Assembly: GCA_003022745.1 (NCBI GenBank) | Contig: PXSU01000070.1 | Coordinates: forward strand, 1-14,017 | Direction of reading: 5' to 3' | Length of the DNA: 14,017 nt | Origin: Halobacteriales archaeon SW_9_67_25 | Lineage (GTDB): Archaea > Halobacteriota > Halobacteria > Halobacteriales > Haloarculaceae | Part shown: in pieces, positions 1-7,449 of the stretch | Position numbering within the stretch: the first letter of the stretch is position 1 | Layout: each line of letters begins with the position of its first letter | Position numbers and translations under genes: made by a program | The notes under the pieces: generated by a model | The model's input: only the letters and a program-made list of their open reading frames with translations | Database searches by the model: none | Told to the model about the DNA's origin: nothing

Positions 1-226
1 GCCGGATGGCGCCCTCGAGTCCGAACCGGAGACGGCCGGTCACGTCCCGAAACGGGAGTGGCAACTCGACGAACTGGTCCGCGCCGACGTCGTTCTCCTG
101 GTCGACGACCACTGTCGGTGTGTCCTCCGCTTCGAACTCCTCGACCGTCGCCGCGTCCGGGGAAAACAGCAGGATTGCGTCCGTGCCGGCGACGATCTCG
201 TCGAAGAAGGTATCGAGGGCGCTCAT
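1..226 (-). CDS. Unidentified haloarchaeal protein, N-terminal part only
   Basis: The open frame starts at the ATG read from 226 and runs off the left edge after 75 codons with no stop. The visible part begins MSALDTFFDEIVAG and has hydrophobic beta-strand-like stretches (AILLFS, PTVVV, FVELPLPF) between acidic segments. This pattern suits a small soluble alpha/beta protein. I see no signal peptide, membrane helix or metal-binding motif. I do not recognise the family and give no function. A T-rich box about 26 nt upstream suggests leaderless transcription. It points the same way as cbiA but is separated from it by about 110 nt, so it is probably its own transcription unit. Confidence 0.65.
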   Translation of the reverse strand, partial: MSALDTFFDEIVAGTDAILLFSPDAATVEEFEAEDTPTVVVDQENDVGADQFVELPLPFRDVTGRLRFGLEGAIR

Positions 227-248
227 TGTCGTATCAATTCAGTAGACA

Positions 249-256
249 TGAAAAAA
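249..256 (-). promoter_or_regulatory. T-rich TATA-like box, or terminator of cbiA
   Basis: On the minus strand this is a GGTTTTTT-like run centred about 26 nt before the ATG at 226, the spacing of an archaeal TATA box for a leaderless mRNA. A T-run in this position could also end the cbiA transcript, which is read in the same direction just upstream. The remainder of 257-337 shows nothing else. Confidence 0.35.
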
Positions 257-337
257 CCTTGTGGGGCGTCTTGCGTGCGACTATCGCCTGTCATCCGAGC
301 GATTGACACGCCTCTCAGCGTCCTCGCGGCGGCACGG

Positions 338-1651
338 TCAGGACTCGCTCGCCCACTCGACCAGCGCGTCGAAGGCGCCGCTTTCGGCGTGGCAGTGCGT
401 GTACTGACCCAGCGTCGCGTACTCGATCAGACCGTCCTGTTCCTCGTGTATGCCGTCGCCACGCTCGACGTCGAAGGCGAAGCTGGCGTCCCGGCCCACG
501 TCGGCCGTCGAGTAGTGGAACTCGTGGCCGCGGTAGGTGCCATCCGCCATCGGTTCCGGCGCGGTATCGGTCGCCACGAGTTCGACGTGGTCGAGGGCCT
601 GGTACCGGTCGTGCATCTCGACGGCTGCCGGGAGGACGCCGGCCATCCCGTGGGTCTCCCCGTCGGCCGTCGTCAGCGACTCCGCGAGTGCCATCATCCC
701 GCCACATTCGCCCAGCACGGGCACTCCATTCGCGGCCCTCTCGGCCAGCGTCGTCAGCGCCGGACTCCCGCTGAGACGGCCGGCGTGCAGTTCGGGGTAG
801 CCACCGGGCAGATAGACGCCGTCCGCGGGTGGGACGTCATCGCCCGCCAGCGGCGAGAACGTCTCGACGCCTGCCAGGTCCCGCAGTCGTTCGAGCGTCG
901 CCGGATACCAGAAAGAGAAGGCGCTGTCGCGTGCGACCGCGATCCGGAGCCCCTCTCGGTTTCTGGCAGGTAACTCCGACCGCTCGGGTCCGGGGGGTGC
1001 GCGGGCGATCGTGGCAATCCGGTCGGCCCGGACGGTTTCGGCGGCTTCGTCGAGGGCCTCGCGTGGCAGGGCCGCCTCCTCGCCCATGTGGAGGCCGAGG
1101 TGACGGTCCGGGATTTCCAGGTCCTCGCTGGGGGGAATACGCCCGAAGTAGGACAGTTCTTCGGGGAGAGCCTCGCGGATGCCCGCGGCGTGTCGCCCGC
1201 CGTGGGCCCGCTGGACGAGGACGCCGGCAACCTCGACGTCACGGCCGACCCGGTCGGCGAACTCGCGAAAGCCCAGCGCGGTCGCGGCGACGCTCTCCAT
1301 GCCGGCCTTCCCGTCGACGACGAGCACGACCGGGAGGTCCAGTGCCGCCGCGACCATGGCGGTGCTGGAGCCGTCGCCGTCGTAGAGTCCCATCACGCCC
1401 TCGACGACGCAGACGTCGCCGCTCCCGCGGTCGTAGTTGCGCCGCAGGCCCGCCTTGCCTTCGAGCCAGCAATCGAGGGTCCGGGAGGGGGTACCGGTGA
1501 TCGCCTCGTGGTGGCTCGGGTCGATGAAGTCCGGGCCGGCTTTCGCCGGCTGGACCGCGTAGCCCGCGGATTCGAGGGCTCGCATTGCGGCGAGGGCGGC
1601 GACGGTCTTCCCGACCCCGGAACTCGTCCCGCCGAGGACGACGCCCCTCAC
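338..1651 (-). CDS. cbiA: Cobyrinate a,c-diamide synthase CbiA
   Basis: CbiA amidates the a and c side chains of cobyrinate, using glutamine and ATP, in cobalamin synthesis in the cytoplasm. The 437-residue product has the normal family length and two-domain order. At the N-terminus is a dethiobiotin-synthetase-like ATPase with P-loop [10 protein letters not shown] (residues 7-16). Other conserved stretches are [14 protein letters not shown] (36-49) and EGVMGLYDG (84-92). At the C-terminus is a class I glutaminase domain with GGYPE (283-287), the nucleophile region LGECGG (Cys316), and His419/His421 in THCHAES. The start is GTG, read from 1651, sharing a GTGA overlap with the stop of the upstream cobT-like gene, so translation is probably coupled. 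The gene looks intact. A Ni-sirohydrochlorin diamide synthase role (CfbB) is known for homologues in methanogens but does not fit a haloarchaeon. Confidence 0.95.
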   Translation of the reverse strand: MRGVVLGGTSSGVGKTVAALAAMRALESAGYAVQPAKAGPDFIDPSHHEAITGTPSRTLDCWLEGKAGLRRNYDRGSGDVCVVEGVMGLYDGDGSSTAMVAAALDLPVVLVVDGKAGMESVAATALGFREFADRVGRDVEVAGVLVQRAHGGRHAAGIREALPEELSYFGRIPPSEDLEIPDRHLGLHMGEEAALPREALDEAAETVRADRIATIARAPPGPERSELPARNREGLRIAVARDSAFSFWYPATLERLRDLAGVETFSPLAGDDVPPADGVYLPGGYPELHAGRLSGSPALTTLAERAANGVPVLGECGGMMALAESLTTADGETHGMAGVLPAAVEMHDRYQALDHVELVATDTAPEPMADGTYRGHEFHYSTADVGRDASFAFDVERGDGIHEEQDGLIEYATLGQYTHCHAESGAFDALVEWASES

Positions 1652-2569
1652 GGCTGCCCCTCCGGCGCACTCGCGAGGAGTCGGTCGGTCGCCGCGGCGA
1701 CCCGCTCGCGCACCGCCGGGAGAACGCCGGCACAGCCCGCGAGCGCCAGCGCGCCGCCCATCCCCACGCCCTCCTTGGCCTCGCCGGCGAGATATCCCTC
1801 GGTTGCGGGGTGGTCCAGTTCCTCGAACCCGGGGTCGGTGACGGTCACCTCGACGCCGAGTTCGGCAGCCAGTTCGTTGACGCTCGCACTCGGGTCGTCG
1901 GCGACGAAGGAGGTGGTCGCCAGAGAGAGCGTGCCCTCGGCGCCCGCGTGTCGGAGCAGTGCCGCGACCGCGAACATCTGGGTCCCGCCGGCGAGGGTCA
2001 CGGCTGTCCCGGACTCGCGGGCACCCAGCGCGAACCCGGCGGCTGTCGCGAGCACGGGGTCGCCCATCCGCCGGACCGCCAGTTCCGGGTCCCCGGCCGC
2101 GCCGCCACGGGAGAGGTCGCTGGCGTCGAGTCCCCTGGCGACGACCTCGCGCTTGCGTTCGATAGGGTTCTCGGGCAGTGAAGAGGACACCGACGCTGGT
2201 TCGCCCAGCGCGGTCAGCACACCCAGCGCGGTGGTCGTTCCGCCCGGAATCGTCTCCGCGACGAGCACCGACTCCTCCGGGATGGCACGCCCGAACTGCC
2301 GGGCCGCCGCGAAGACTCGCGAGGCCGCCGTCGACGACCGTCAGTGGAACGTCGAGTTCCTCCCTGACCGCCCGCGTCACGACGGCTGGCGTCGGTGTTC
2401 CGGCGGGGCTGACCGGCACCACCGGCGCGCGCACGGGCCGGCCGTACTCGAGTATCTCGGCGTCCGCACTCGGCGTGTGGGCCATCGCGGCCGGGTCCGC
2501 GCCGGCGGCGCTTATCCCCTCGATTCCCGCCGTGTGCGTGGTGCCAGCCACGAGGACCAGCCGCGTCAC
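1648..2569 (-). pseudogene. cobT: CobT-like nicotinate-nucleotide phosphoribosyltransferase, disrupted by an internal deletion/frameshift
   Basis: The family is the archaeal relative of CobT, which activates the lower-ligand base for cobalamin by moving phosphoribose from nicotinate mononucleotide. The first 84 codons from the GTG at 2569 match its N-terminus ([20 protein letters not shown], then [12 protein letters not shown], then [17 protein letters not shown], ending VVDGGLA). The rest of the family pattern is in another frame from about 2316 to the TGA at 1648 ([67 protein letters not shown]). The two halves total about 306 codons; relatives are about 335-345. The stretch normally between VVDAGL and the VFAAAR helix is absent, so about 75-85 nt seem lost, not a multiple of three. 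As written the protein cannot be made whole. Its stop overlaps the cbiA start. Family and frame change are clear; the deleted length is estimated from memory. Confidence 0.85.
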
Positions 2570-2607
2570 GCGCCGGCTCCCCCCGTGCTGTTCCGTCGCT
2601 CGGCCAT
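2566..2607 (-). CDS. Possible 13-codon leaderless mini-ORF ahead of cobT
   Basis: The first ATG downstream of the TTTAAA box (2635-2640) opens a 13-codon frame ([13 protein letters not shown]). Its TGA overlaps the GTG start of cobT as GTGA. With a TATA-to-start distance of about 26 nt, transcription would begin only a few bases before this ATG. A leaderless ribosome could therefore translate the mini-ORF and restart at cobT. It is short enough to be chance, and no conservation can be judged here. Confidence 0.3.
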   Translation of the reverse strand: MAERRNSTGGAGA

Positions 2608-2640
2608 AACTGCTTGTAGTTAGTGCAAGTGAGATTTAAA
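2608..2640 (-). promoter_or_regulatory. cobT-cbiA promoter with small inverted repeat
   Basis: A TTTAAA box at 2635-2640 is correctly placed for a start near 2611. Between the box and the first ATG lie overlapping short inverted repeats: TAACT-N6-AGTTA and CTTG-N9-CAAG. These would sit over the transcription start, a usual place for an archaeal repressor site. The TATA box is fairly convincing; the operator role is inference. Confidence 0.45.
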
Positions 2641-2671
2641 TGGCCCGGTGTCTCCAGAATCGGTCCGAACC

Positions 2672-2727
2672 TTCATAATCGGGAACGCGCCCACCGGTCC
2701 CTGCCGGGCGTCATCGCCCGGGGAAGG
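2672..2727 (+). promoter_or_regulatory. Promoter, 5' hairpin and Shine-Dalgarno of the ERCC4 nuclease gene
   Basis: TTCATAATC (2672-2680) is the best TATA-like box upstream of the ATG at 2730 and predicts a transcript starting near 2703. A perfect 7-bp stem follows at once: CCGGGCG (2704-2710), loop TCAT, CGCCCGG (2715-2721). Then comes a purine-rich GGGGAAGG (2720-2727) that can act as a Shine-Dalgarno site. The hairpin would lie at the extreme 5' end of the mRNA and shares its last bases with the ribosome site. Confidence 0.4.
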
Positions 2728-2729
2728 CA

Positions 2730-3281
2730 ATGTACCTCGCGACGATACTCAGAGACACGCGCGAACGACGGCCCTGGGAGTTCCGCCCCCATCCGGTCGA
2801 GACGCGGGACGTGACACTCTCGACGGGCGATTACACCGTCGCCGCGTGCTGCTCGCGGGACCCCGGGACCGGCACCTACCTCCCCGGGTTTGCCGTCGAA
2901 CGAAAGACCGGTCGGGACTTCCTGCACTCGATCACCTGGGAGCGCGAGCGCTTCGAGGCACAGGTCGGGCGGGCCGACGGGTGGCCCGAACCGCTCGCCG
3001 TTGTCGTCGAGGAGACCTGGGCGACCTTCACAGAGGGACGGGGGCCGATGCGCGGACGGGACGTCCATCCGGGCCAGGTCCGGGGGACCGTCGCGGCGTG
3101 GTCGGAGGCGTACAACGTCGAGTTCCGGTTCGTCGGCTCCCGGCGTGCGGGCGAACTGTACGCCCTGTGTCGGCTGCTCGGCCAGGAGATGGACGCGGGA
3201 CAGCGAGCGCCCGTCGTGTTCCGGCGGAAACTCGCGGCGCTATACCTGCTCGTACGCGCCGAGATGGGTTCCGTCGAGTAG
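2730..3281 (+). CDS. ERCC4-domain (XPF/Mus81-type) nuclease
   Basis: The 183-residue protein is essentially a single ERCC4 nuclease domain, the fold that cuts branched or flapped DNA in XPF, Mus81 and archaeal Hef. Visible motifs are ILRDTRERRPWEF (residues 6-18, Asp9), TGDYTV (Asp34) and the signature ERKTGRDF (Glu57, Arg58, Lys59, Asp63), followed by SITWERERFEAQ. All expected metal-binding and catalytic positions are present. There is no helicase domain and no clear helix-hairpin-helix domain, so DNA specificity may depend on partners. The ATG at 2730 follows a purine-rich ribosome site. The last 42 nt overlap the 3' end of rpe on the other strand. A repair role is inferred from the family and from the neighbouring RPA operon. 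Confidence 0.88.
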   Translation: MYLATILRDTRERRPWEFRPHPVETRDVTLSTGDYTVAACCSRDPGTGTYLPGFAVERKTGRDFLHSITWERERFEAQVGRADGWPEPLAVVVEETWATFTEGRGPMRGRDVHPGQVRGTVAAWSEAYNVEFRFVGSRRAGELYALCRLLGQEMDAGQRAPVVFRRKLAALYLLVRAEMGSVE

Positions 3282-3992
3282 GTACGCCTGCCCATCGCGG
3301 AGCGCCCCGGGGAGGAACGGCGACAGGAACTCCCGGCCGTGGACGTTCACCCAGGTGCCCCCCGAGCGGTCGTTGAACGCCGGGAACACGACGAGTTCCC
3401 CGGGAACCGCAACGTCCGCGTCGTAGTGTGTCCGGAACGGTGCGGGGTCGACGCCGCCCCGCAGCCAGACCCGCTCGACACGTCGGCCACCGACCTCGTC
3501 TTCCAGCCGGACGACAGGGTGTTCGTGGCCGAGACAGAGGACGTCGGCGGCCAGCACCGCCCGGTCGGGCCAGGTGTGTCCGTGCGCGAAGCCGACATCT
3601 CCCAGCCGGACTCCCCGTCCCGCCCCGACGGAGACCCGCTCGTGGTCCTCGAAGAGCGACTCGGCGCCGCTGTCGTGGTTGCCCCGGACCAGGGTCACGG
3701 GGACGCGCTCGGCGGCAGCCGCGAGCACCGATTCGATCTCCTCGCGCTCGTCCCGGCCCGGCTGGCCGATAGCGTGACCGAGGTCTCCCAGCACGACGAG
3801 CCTGTCCGGCCCGGTCCGGTCGAGCAGCGCGGTCAGCGCCGCAAGCCGGCCGTCGGCGTCGCTGTCGAGTTCGACTCCCTCGCGGCGCAGACCGGCCTCG
3901 ATGCCCGCGTGGTAGTCCGCGACGACGAGCGCGCGGTCCCCGTCACAGTCGACGAGCGCCGCGGGTTCTCCCGGAATCGGCTCGACGGCCAT
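3240..3992 (-). CDS. rpe: RPA-operon calcineurin-like phosphoesterase (Rpe)
   Basis: The 250-residue metallophosphoesterase keeps every signature of the family: DYH (Asp26, His28), GDLGH (Asp70), RGNHD (103-107), HGHT (137-140) and GHEH (155-158). These bind a two-metal centre that hydrolyses phosphate esters. It is the third gene of rpa1-rpap1-rpe, an order described in Haloferax volcanii, where such a phosphoesterase is encoded with RPA1 and its partner. Its substrate is not established; a nucleic-acid end or nucleotide is a reasonable guess. The start is the ATG at 3992, overlapping the rpap1 stop as TGATG; an in-frame upstream start at 4031 would lie inside rpap1 and adds a non-conserved basic tail. 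Its 3' end overlaps the ERCC4 nuclease gene by 42 nt. Confidence 0.9.
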   Translation of the reverse strand: MAVEPIPGEPAALVDCDGDRALVVADYHAGIEAGLRREGVELDSDADGRLAALTALLDRTGPDRLVVLGDLGHAIGQPGRDEREEIESVLAAAAERVPVTLVRGNHDSGAESLFEDHERVSVGAGRGVRLGDVGFAHGHTWPDRAVLAADVLCLGHEHPVVRLEDEVGGRRVERVWLRGGVDPAPFRTHYDADVAVPGELVVFPAFNDRSGGTWVNVHGREFLSPFLPGALRDGQAYLLDGTHLGAYEQV

Positions 3993-5647
3993 CAGATGGG
4001 CTTGAGCGTCGCGTCGTCGGGCTCGTAACACCGACCGTCCATCAGGGCGTCCTGGATGGCCGCCTCGACCGCCTCGGGGTCGACACCGTGCCTCTCGGCC
4101 GTCTCCTCGACGACCGCCCCGCGGTCCGCGCCGGCCCCGTCGTCGAGTTCGGTCATCACGTCGAGGGTCGCCTCTTCCAGGTCCACGTCGTCGGCCCCGT
4201 CGGCTTCCGTCCCTTCTCCGGTCTCCGAGGCCGTCCCGTCTGCCTCCGCCGTCGTACCGGCCGAATCCGCCGATTCTCCGTCCTCCCCGGTCGCTGCTGT
4301 GGCACTTTCCTCGACTGTCGATGGCCCGCCGTCCTCGACGTCTGTGGATTCCGCCGTCGCGTCGACGACACTCGCAGTGGTGTCGTCCTCTCCCATGGAC
4401 TGCTCGGGGTCGGGCGTCTCGATGTCTGCCTCCCCTGGTTCGTCGACCTCGGCCCCGCTCTGGAATTCGGTTCCGAACTCGGCCTCTATCTCCTCGCGCT
4501 CCTCGTCGTCGAGGTCGAACTCGCCAGGCTCGAAATCACCGACGTCGGCGGTCGCTTCGTCCGGGTCGGCCGCTTCGCCCGCAACCTCCGACTCGCTCGC
4601 GTCATCCGGTTCCCCGACTGCCGGGCTGCCCTCGTCCGGTCCGTCGACGTCCGCCTCGGTTTCATCCAGACTGTCGACCTCCGCTCCGGTCTCGTCTGGA
4701 CCGGCACTGGCCACGGGGGTCGCTTCGGCCTCCTCCACTGTCGCGGCGTCGCCGGCGGACTCTGCCGTGGATTCGGGTTCTGCCCCTGCAATCGGTTCGG
4801 CCACGTTGCCCCCAGAGTCCGTCGACGCTGTCATCGGTGTGTCGGCGTCGCCCTCCACGGACCCGGATTCACCTGTGTTCCCCGCGGACTCGCCGGCGTG
4901 GATGGTCGCCAGGTCGGCATACGCAGCGAGCGAGTCCGTATCGGCCTCTCCGGCGGCGTCCGGCGGCACCGAGACGGTATCCACTTCGTCGGTGTCGCCG
5001 GCGACGAGCCGTGCCGCGTCCAGGGCCATGTCGGCGACGGCCGAGAGGTACGCTGGCGACGTCCCGTAGTGATCGAGCGCGCGGACGATACCCGACGCGA
5101 ACCCCTCGTCGGCGCCGTCGGCCACGAGGGCAGTTTCGAGGTCGGTCCCGCTGCGGTCGCTGTGGATTGCCCTCGCCATCCAGCCGACACGCTGGAGCGT
5201 CCGTTCTGCCGTCCCGACGGTCCAGCGGTCCCGCGTGTCCGCGTCGACCTCGTTGATGATCTCCGGGCGGATCGAGGTGTAGACGCGGTCGGCGTCGTCG
5301 GGCTGGAACGTCCGGGCCTTGCCCGTCACGGCGACGAAGGTCGGCGTCTCGGCACCTTCGAGGAACGCCTGCTCGTCGGGCTGGTACTGGCCGGCGTAGA
5401 GGACGAACGCGCCGGTGGGGTCGACGACCCGCGCCCGGAGGACGTCCTCGCTGACCGCCTCGACTTCGGTGAGGACGCCCACGAAGAACGCCCGGTTGAC
5501 GCGCGCGCCGGTCGGCGTGACGACGTAGTTGGGGGCGCGCTCCTGCTCGCCCTCGGAGTAGGAGAGGTCGGCGTCATCGTACTCGGCGGCGAAGAGACGG
5601 TAGGCTATCTCGCGAGTGTTGGCCCCCTCGGAGGGCGCGTCGCTCAT
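3992..5647 (-). CDS. rpap1: RPA-associated protein Rpap1 (COG3390)
   Basis: The 551-residue partner of archaeal RPA forms a complex with the ssDNA-binding protein encoded upstream. The N-terminal domain (about 1-220) contains an OB-like stretch (about 40-135: RAFFVGVLTEVE, VVDPTGAFVLYAGQY, TFVAVTGKART) followed by helices. Then comes a very long acidic, Ser/Thr-rich linker (about 221-488), interrupted by a charged helix EFDLDDEEREEIEAEFGTEF (376-395). It ends in a small helical domain (about 489-551: LEEATLDVMTELDDG, GVDPEAVEAAIQDALMDG), probably winged-helix-like. The ATG at 5647 overlaps the rpa1 stop as ATGA, and GGAGGTG lies just upstream. Longer in-frame extensions run through rpa1 and are not real. 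Family assignment is firm; domain limits are by eye. Confidence 0.92.
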   Translation of the reverse strand: MSDAPSEGANTREIAYRLFAAEYDDADLSYSEGEQERAPNYVVTPTGARVNRAFFVGVLTEVEAVSEDVLRARVVDPTGAFVLYAGQYQPDEQAFLEGAETPTFVAVTGKARTFQPDDADRVYTSIRPEIINEVDADTRDRWTVGTAERTLQRVGWMARAIHSDRSGTDLETALVADGADEGFASGIVRALDHYGTSPAYLSAVADMALDAARLVAGDTDEVDTVSVPPDAAGEADTDSLAAYADLATIHAGESAGNTGESGSVEGDADTPMTASTDSGGNVAEPIAGAEPESTAESAGDAATVEEAEATPVASAGPDETGAEVDSLDETEADVDGPDEGSPAVGEPDDASESEVAGEAADPDEATADVGDFEPGEFDLDDEEREEIEAEFGTEFQSGAEVDEPGEADIETPDPEQSMGEDDTTASVVDATAESTDVEDGGPSTVEESATAATGEDGESADSAGTTAEADGTASETGEGTEADGADDVDLEEATLDVMTELDDGAGADRGAVVEETAERHGVDPEAVEAAIQDALMDGRCYEPDDATLKPI

Positions 5648-6918
5648 CCTCCCACCTCCGCGAGCAGCGCCCGGGCACGCTCGGCCGGGTCGTCGGTGGT
5701 CGCGGCGAACGACCGGGCATCGAGGTTGGCGCCGTAGTCGTCGACGCTTAACGACCCGCGAACGCGGAACTCCCGCCCGACCACCGTCCCGGCGATGGCG
5801 TCCGCGACCACCTCCCTGTCCATCGCGTCCCGGGCCGCCTCCTTCGCGTCCGCGACGCCGCCGCCGTACACCTCCTCGGTGAGGTCTTCCCCGAGGACGA
5901 CCGTCACCGTGCCGGTGCCGTCGTCGAGGATGGCCTTGGTCCGCAGGTCGTCCTCCGCGTCGACCTCGCCGTGGCTGCGACACTGCCCGTTCTGGACAAG
6001 CCGGCCACACGCGGGACACCGCTCGATGAGTCCCGACCCGTCCCGGAGGTCGATGACCGTCCCCACCAGTTCGACGTCGAACAGCCCGCCCGACTCGACT
6101 GCCGCCCGGACTGTGCGCTGCTGTGCCGAGTCGGTGGCCTCGACGCCCCCGTCGAGTCGCCGGACCGTCGAGAACTCCGAGACGTTCACCGACGGAACGC
6201 CGCGGAACTCCCGGACGAAGGCGTTCTCGACCCGGACCGACTCGCCCGTCTCGATGGTTTCGTGTGGGTCCCAGTCGGTAAAGGGGAGTCGGCCGCTCCC
6301 GTCGGCGAGGACGCCGCTGAGTATCTCTGTCTCGCCGTCACGGCCGTCGATGACTTTCGTCTCGCAGTCCTGGACGAGTCCCTCGACGTTGACGCCGCGG
6401 TCGCCTATCGACAGGCCGGCCAACTCGCGGTCGCCGCCGACATCGTAGGCCACGTCGAGCGAGTCCTCGACCAGTTCGACGCTCGTGCTCTCCCCGAGAT
6501 TGAGTTCCGGATCCCCCTCCCACTCGCGGACGCCGGCGTTGCCGACCCGGACCGTGATCCCGGGTTCGAGCCCGAAGTCCTCCCAGGCCGTATAAGATAT
6601 TTTACCGGTCTCGTCTGCCAGTTCACCCTCGAAGATAACGATCTCCTCGCCCTGGTACTGGATGGAGCGCTGCCCGACGGTCAGCAACACGCCGGTGACC
6701 GAGACGTTGCTGTCACCGGTCGTGACGTCGGCGACATCCCGCGTGGTGGGGGTCTCCCCCCCGCTGCCGGTGTCCTCGCCGTACTTGCGCCGCAGGCTCT
6801 GTTTTGCCTCGTCCATCGGCACGCTGTAGGAGACGAGGTTCTCCAGGTCGCGTTTGACCTCCTCTGTGTCGACGCCGAGGTCGGAGGCGAGGTCCTCGGC
6901 CTGGTCCTCGAGACTCAT
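5644..6918 (-). CDS. rpa1: Replication protein A, RPA1-type ssDNA-binding protein
   Basis: The protein coats single-stranded DNA during replication, recombination and repair. The 424-residue sequence has a short N-terminal helical region (1-50), three OB folds (about 70-150, 170-257 and 280-402) and a zinc-binding loop inside the third: CPAC-x8-C-x2-H (Cys301, Cys304, Cys313, His316). Length and architecture match haloarchaeal RPA1 better than the shorter RPA3, and the two following genes (rpap1, rpe) match the RPA1 operon. The start ATG at 6918 has a TATA-like box about 27 nt upstream, consistent with a leaderless mRNA. No damage is visible. It probably acts as a complex with Rpap1 because the stop and start codons of the two genes overlap. 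Confidence 0.94.
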   Translation of the reverse strand: MSLEDQAEDLASDLGVDTEEVKRDLENLVSYSVPMDEAKQSLRRKYGEDTGSGGETPTTRDVADVTTGDSNVSVTGVLLTVGQRSIQYQGEEIVIFEGELADETGKISYTAWEDFGLEPGITVRVGNAGVREWEGDPELNLGESTSVELVEDSLDVAYDVGGDRELAGLSIGDRGVNVEGLVQDCETKVIDGRDGETEILSGVLADGSGRLPFTDWDPHETIETGESVRVENAFVREFRGVPSVNVSEFSTVRRLDGGVEATDSAQQRTVRAAVESGGLFDVELVGTVIDLRDGSGLIERCPACGRLVQNGQCRSHGEVDAEDDLRTKAILDDGTGTVTVVLGEDLTEEVYGGGVADAKEAARDAMDREVVADAIAGTVVGREFRVRGSLSVDDYGANLDARSFAATTDDPAERARALLAEVGG

Positions 6919-6942
6919 ACACCCGGATTGGTCCCGCCCCCA

Positions 6943-6948
6943 CTAAAA
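6943..6948 (-). promoter_or_regulatory. TATA box of the rpa1-rpap1-rpe operon
   Basis: TTTTAG on the minus strand is centred about 27 nt before the rpa1 ATG, the standard spacing for a leaderless archaeal transcript. It lies in the 39-nt gap after the preceding small membrane-protein gene, so the operon can be transcribed independently. Confidence 0.6.
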
Positions 6949-6957
6949 GCGTTCACG

Positions 6958-7200
6958 TCACTCCTCGTCCTCGGGTGTTTCCACGACGCGGCCCCCCACC
7001 CGTTCGAGGATGGCCGCGGGGATGTCTGTCGGCGAGGTAATCGCTTCCTCGAAGACCACGACCCCCACCGCGAGGGCGAGAAAGAGAACGCCGAGCAAGG
7101 GGGCGCCTTCCGCGAACTTGAACAGGCCAAAGGCGGCGACGGGCACGGCGACGACGACGCTCGCCGCGAACTGGAGCGTCCCGATCAGGCCCTTCGACAT
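6958..7200 (-). CDS. Small two-helix membrane protein
   Basis: The 80-residue protein has two predicted membrane helices (about 8-28, QFAASVVVAVPVAAFGLFKF; about 34-50, PLLGVLFLALAVGVVVF) and an acidic C-terminal tail ending PEDEE. After the second helix comes SPTDIPAAILERV, a short amphipathic stretch. It has the look of small uncharacterised haloarchaeal DUF membrane proteins; I cannot name the family safely. It starts 2 nt after the stop of another two-helix protein (7203-7448) and lies just ahead of the rpa1 promoter. The function is unknown. The two neighbours have the same layout and a similar SPT-acid motif, so they may be diverged copies. Confidence 0.8.
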   Translation of the reverse strand: MSKGLIGTLQFAASVVVAVPVAAFGLFKFAEGAPLLGVLFLALAVGVVVFEEAITSPTDIPAAILERVGGRVVETPEDEE

Positions 7201-7202
7201 GG

Positions 7203-7448
7203 TCAGAGGAGAGTGCGGACCTCGTCCGCGAACTCGGTCGGCGAGTAGATGTTTCGAATAACGATCTCCAGGGTTCCGCCCGTGCCGGAGGCGACACGGA
7301 CGATGACGAAGGCTCCGAAGGCGAGCACTGGCAGTCCCACCTGGTTCGGGACGAGAGAATTGGGATCGGCCACGTACACGTAGCCACCACCCAGCGCGAA
7401 CGGCGCACCGAGCACTGCACTCCAGAGAGCCGGTAATCCCCGTGCCAT
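7203..7448 (-). CDS. Small two-helix membrane protein
   Basis: The 81-residue protein has two predicted membrane helices (about 7-26 and 37-52) followed by a helical tail containing IYSPTEFADEVRTLL. The ATG at 7448 is preferred over an upstream start at 7484, because a strong GGAGGGTGA ribosome site (7454-7462) lies 5 nt before it and the extra residues (MESPTRCWRVID) overlap the upstream gene. It sits 2 nt before the next small membrane-protein gene and directly behind the propeller gene, so the three are likely co-transcribed. No function is known to me. Confidence 0.8.
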   Translation of the reverse strand: MARGLPALWSAVLGAPFALGGGYVYVADPNSLVPNQVGLPVLAFGAFVIVRVASGTGGTLEIVIRNIYSPTEFADEVRTLL

Positions 7449-7449
7449 A

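Noticed and set aside
248..973. A 241-codon plus-strand frame opposite the cbiA 3' half
   Set aside because: Antisense shadow of the glutaminase domain of CbiA; no domain recognised.
1652..2569. A single fused CobT-CbiA protein from the uninterrupted 743-codon minus-strand frame
   Set aside because: Only the first 84 codons match CobT in that frame; the next 220 or so are Arg/Gly-rich out-of-frame translation while the true CobT remainder is in another frame. The fusion comes from the frame change and is not a natural bifunctional enzyme.
1088..2623. A 511-codon plus-strand frame opposite cobT and cbiA
   Set aside because: Opposite genes with clear cobalamin-pathway motifs; its sequence is low-complexity Arg/Ala/Ser/Pro.
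4088..5737. A 549-codon plus-strand frame opposite rpap1
   Set aside because: Antisense shadow of the rpap1 acidic linker codons; Rpap1 has clear family identity.
5648..6019. N-terminal extension of rpap1 into rpa1
   Set aside because: The added residues are Arg/Gly-rich and overlap the conserved third OB fold of RPA1; the ATGA overlap at 5644-5647 gives the natural start.
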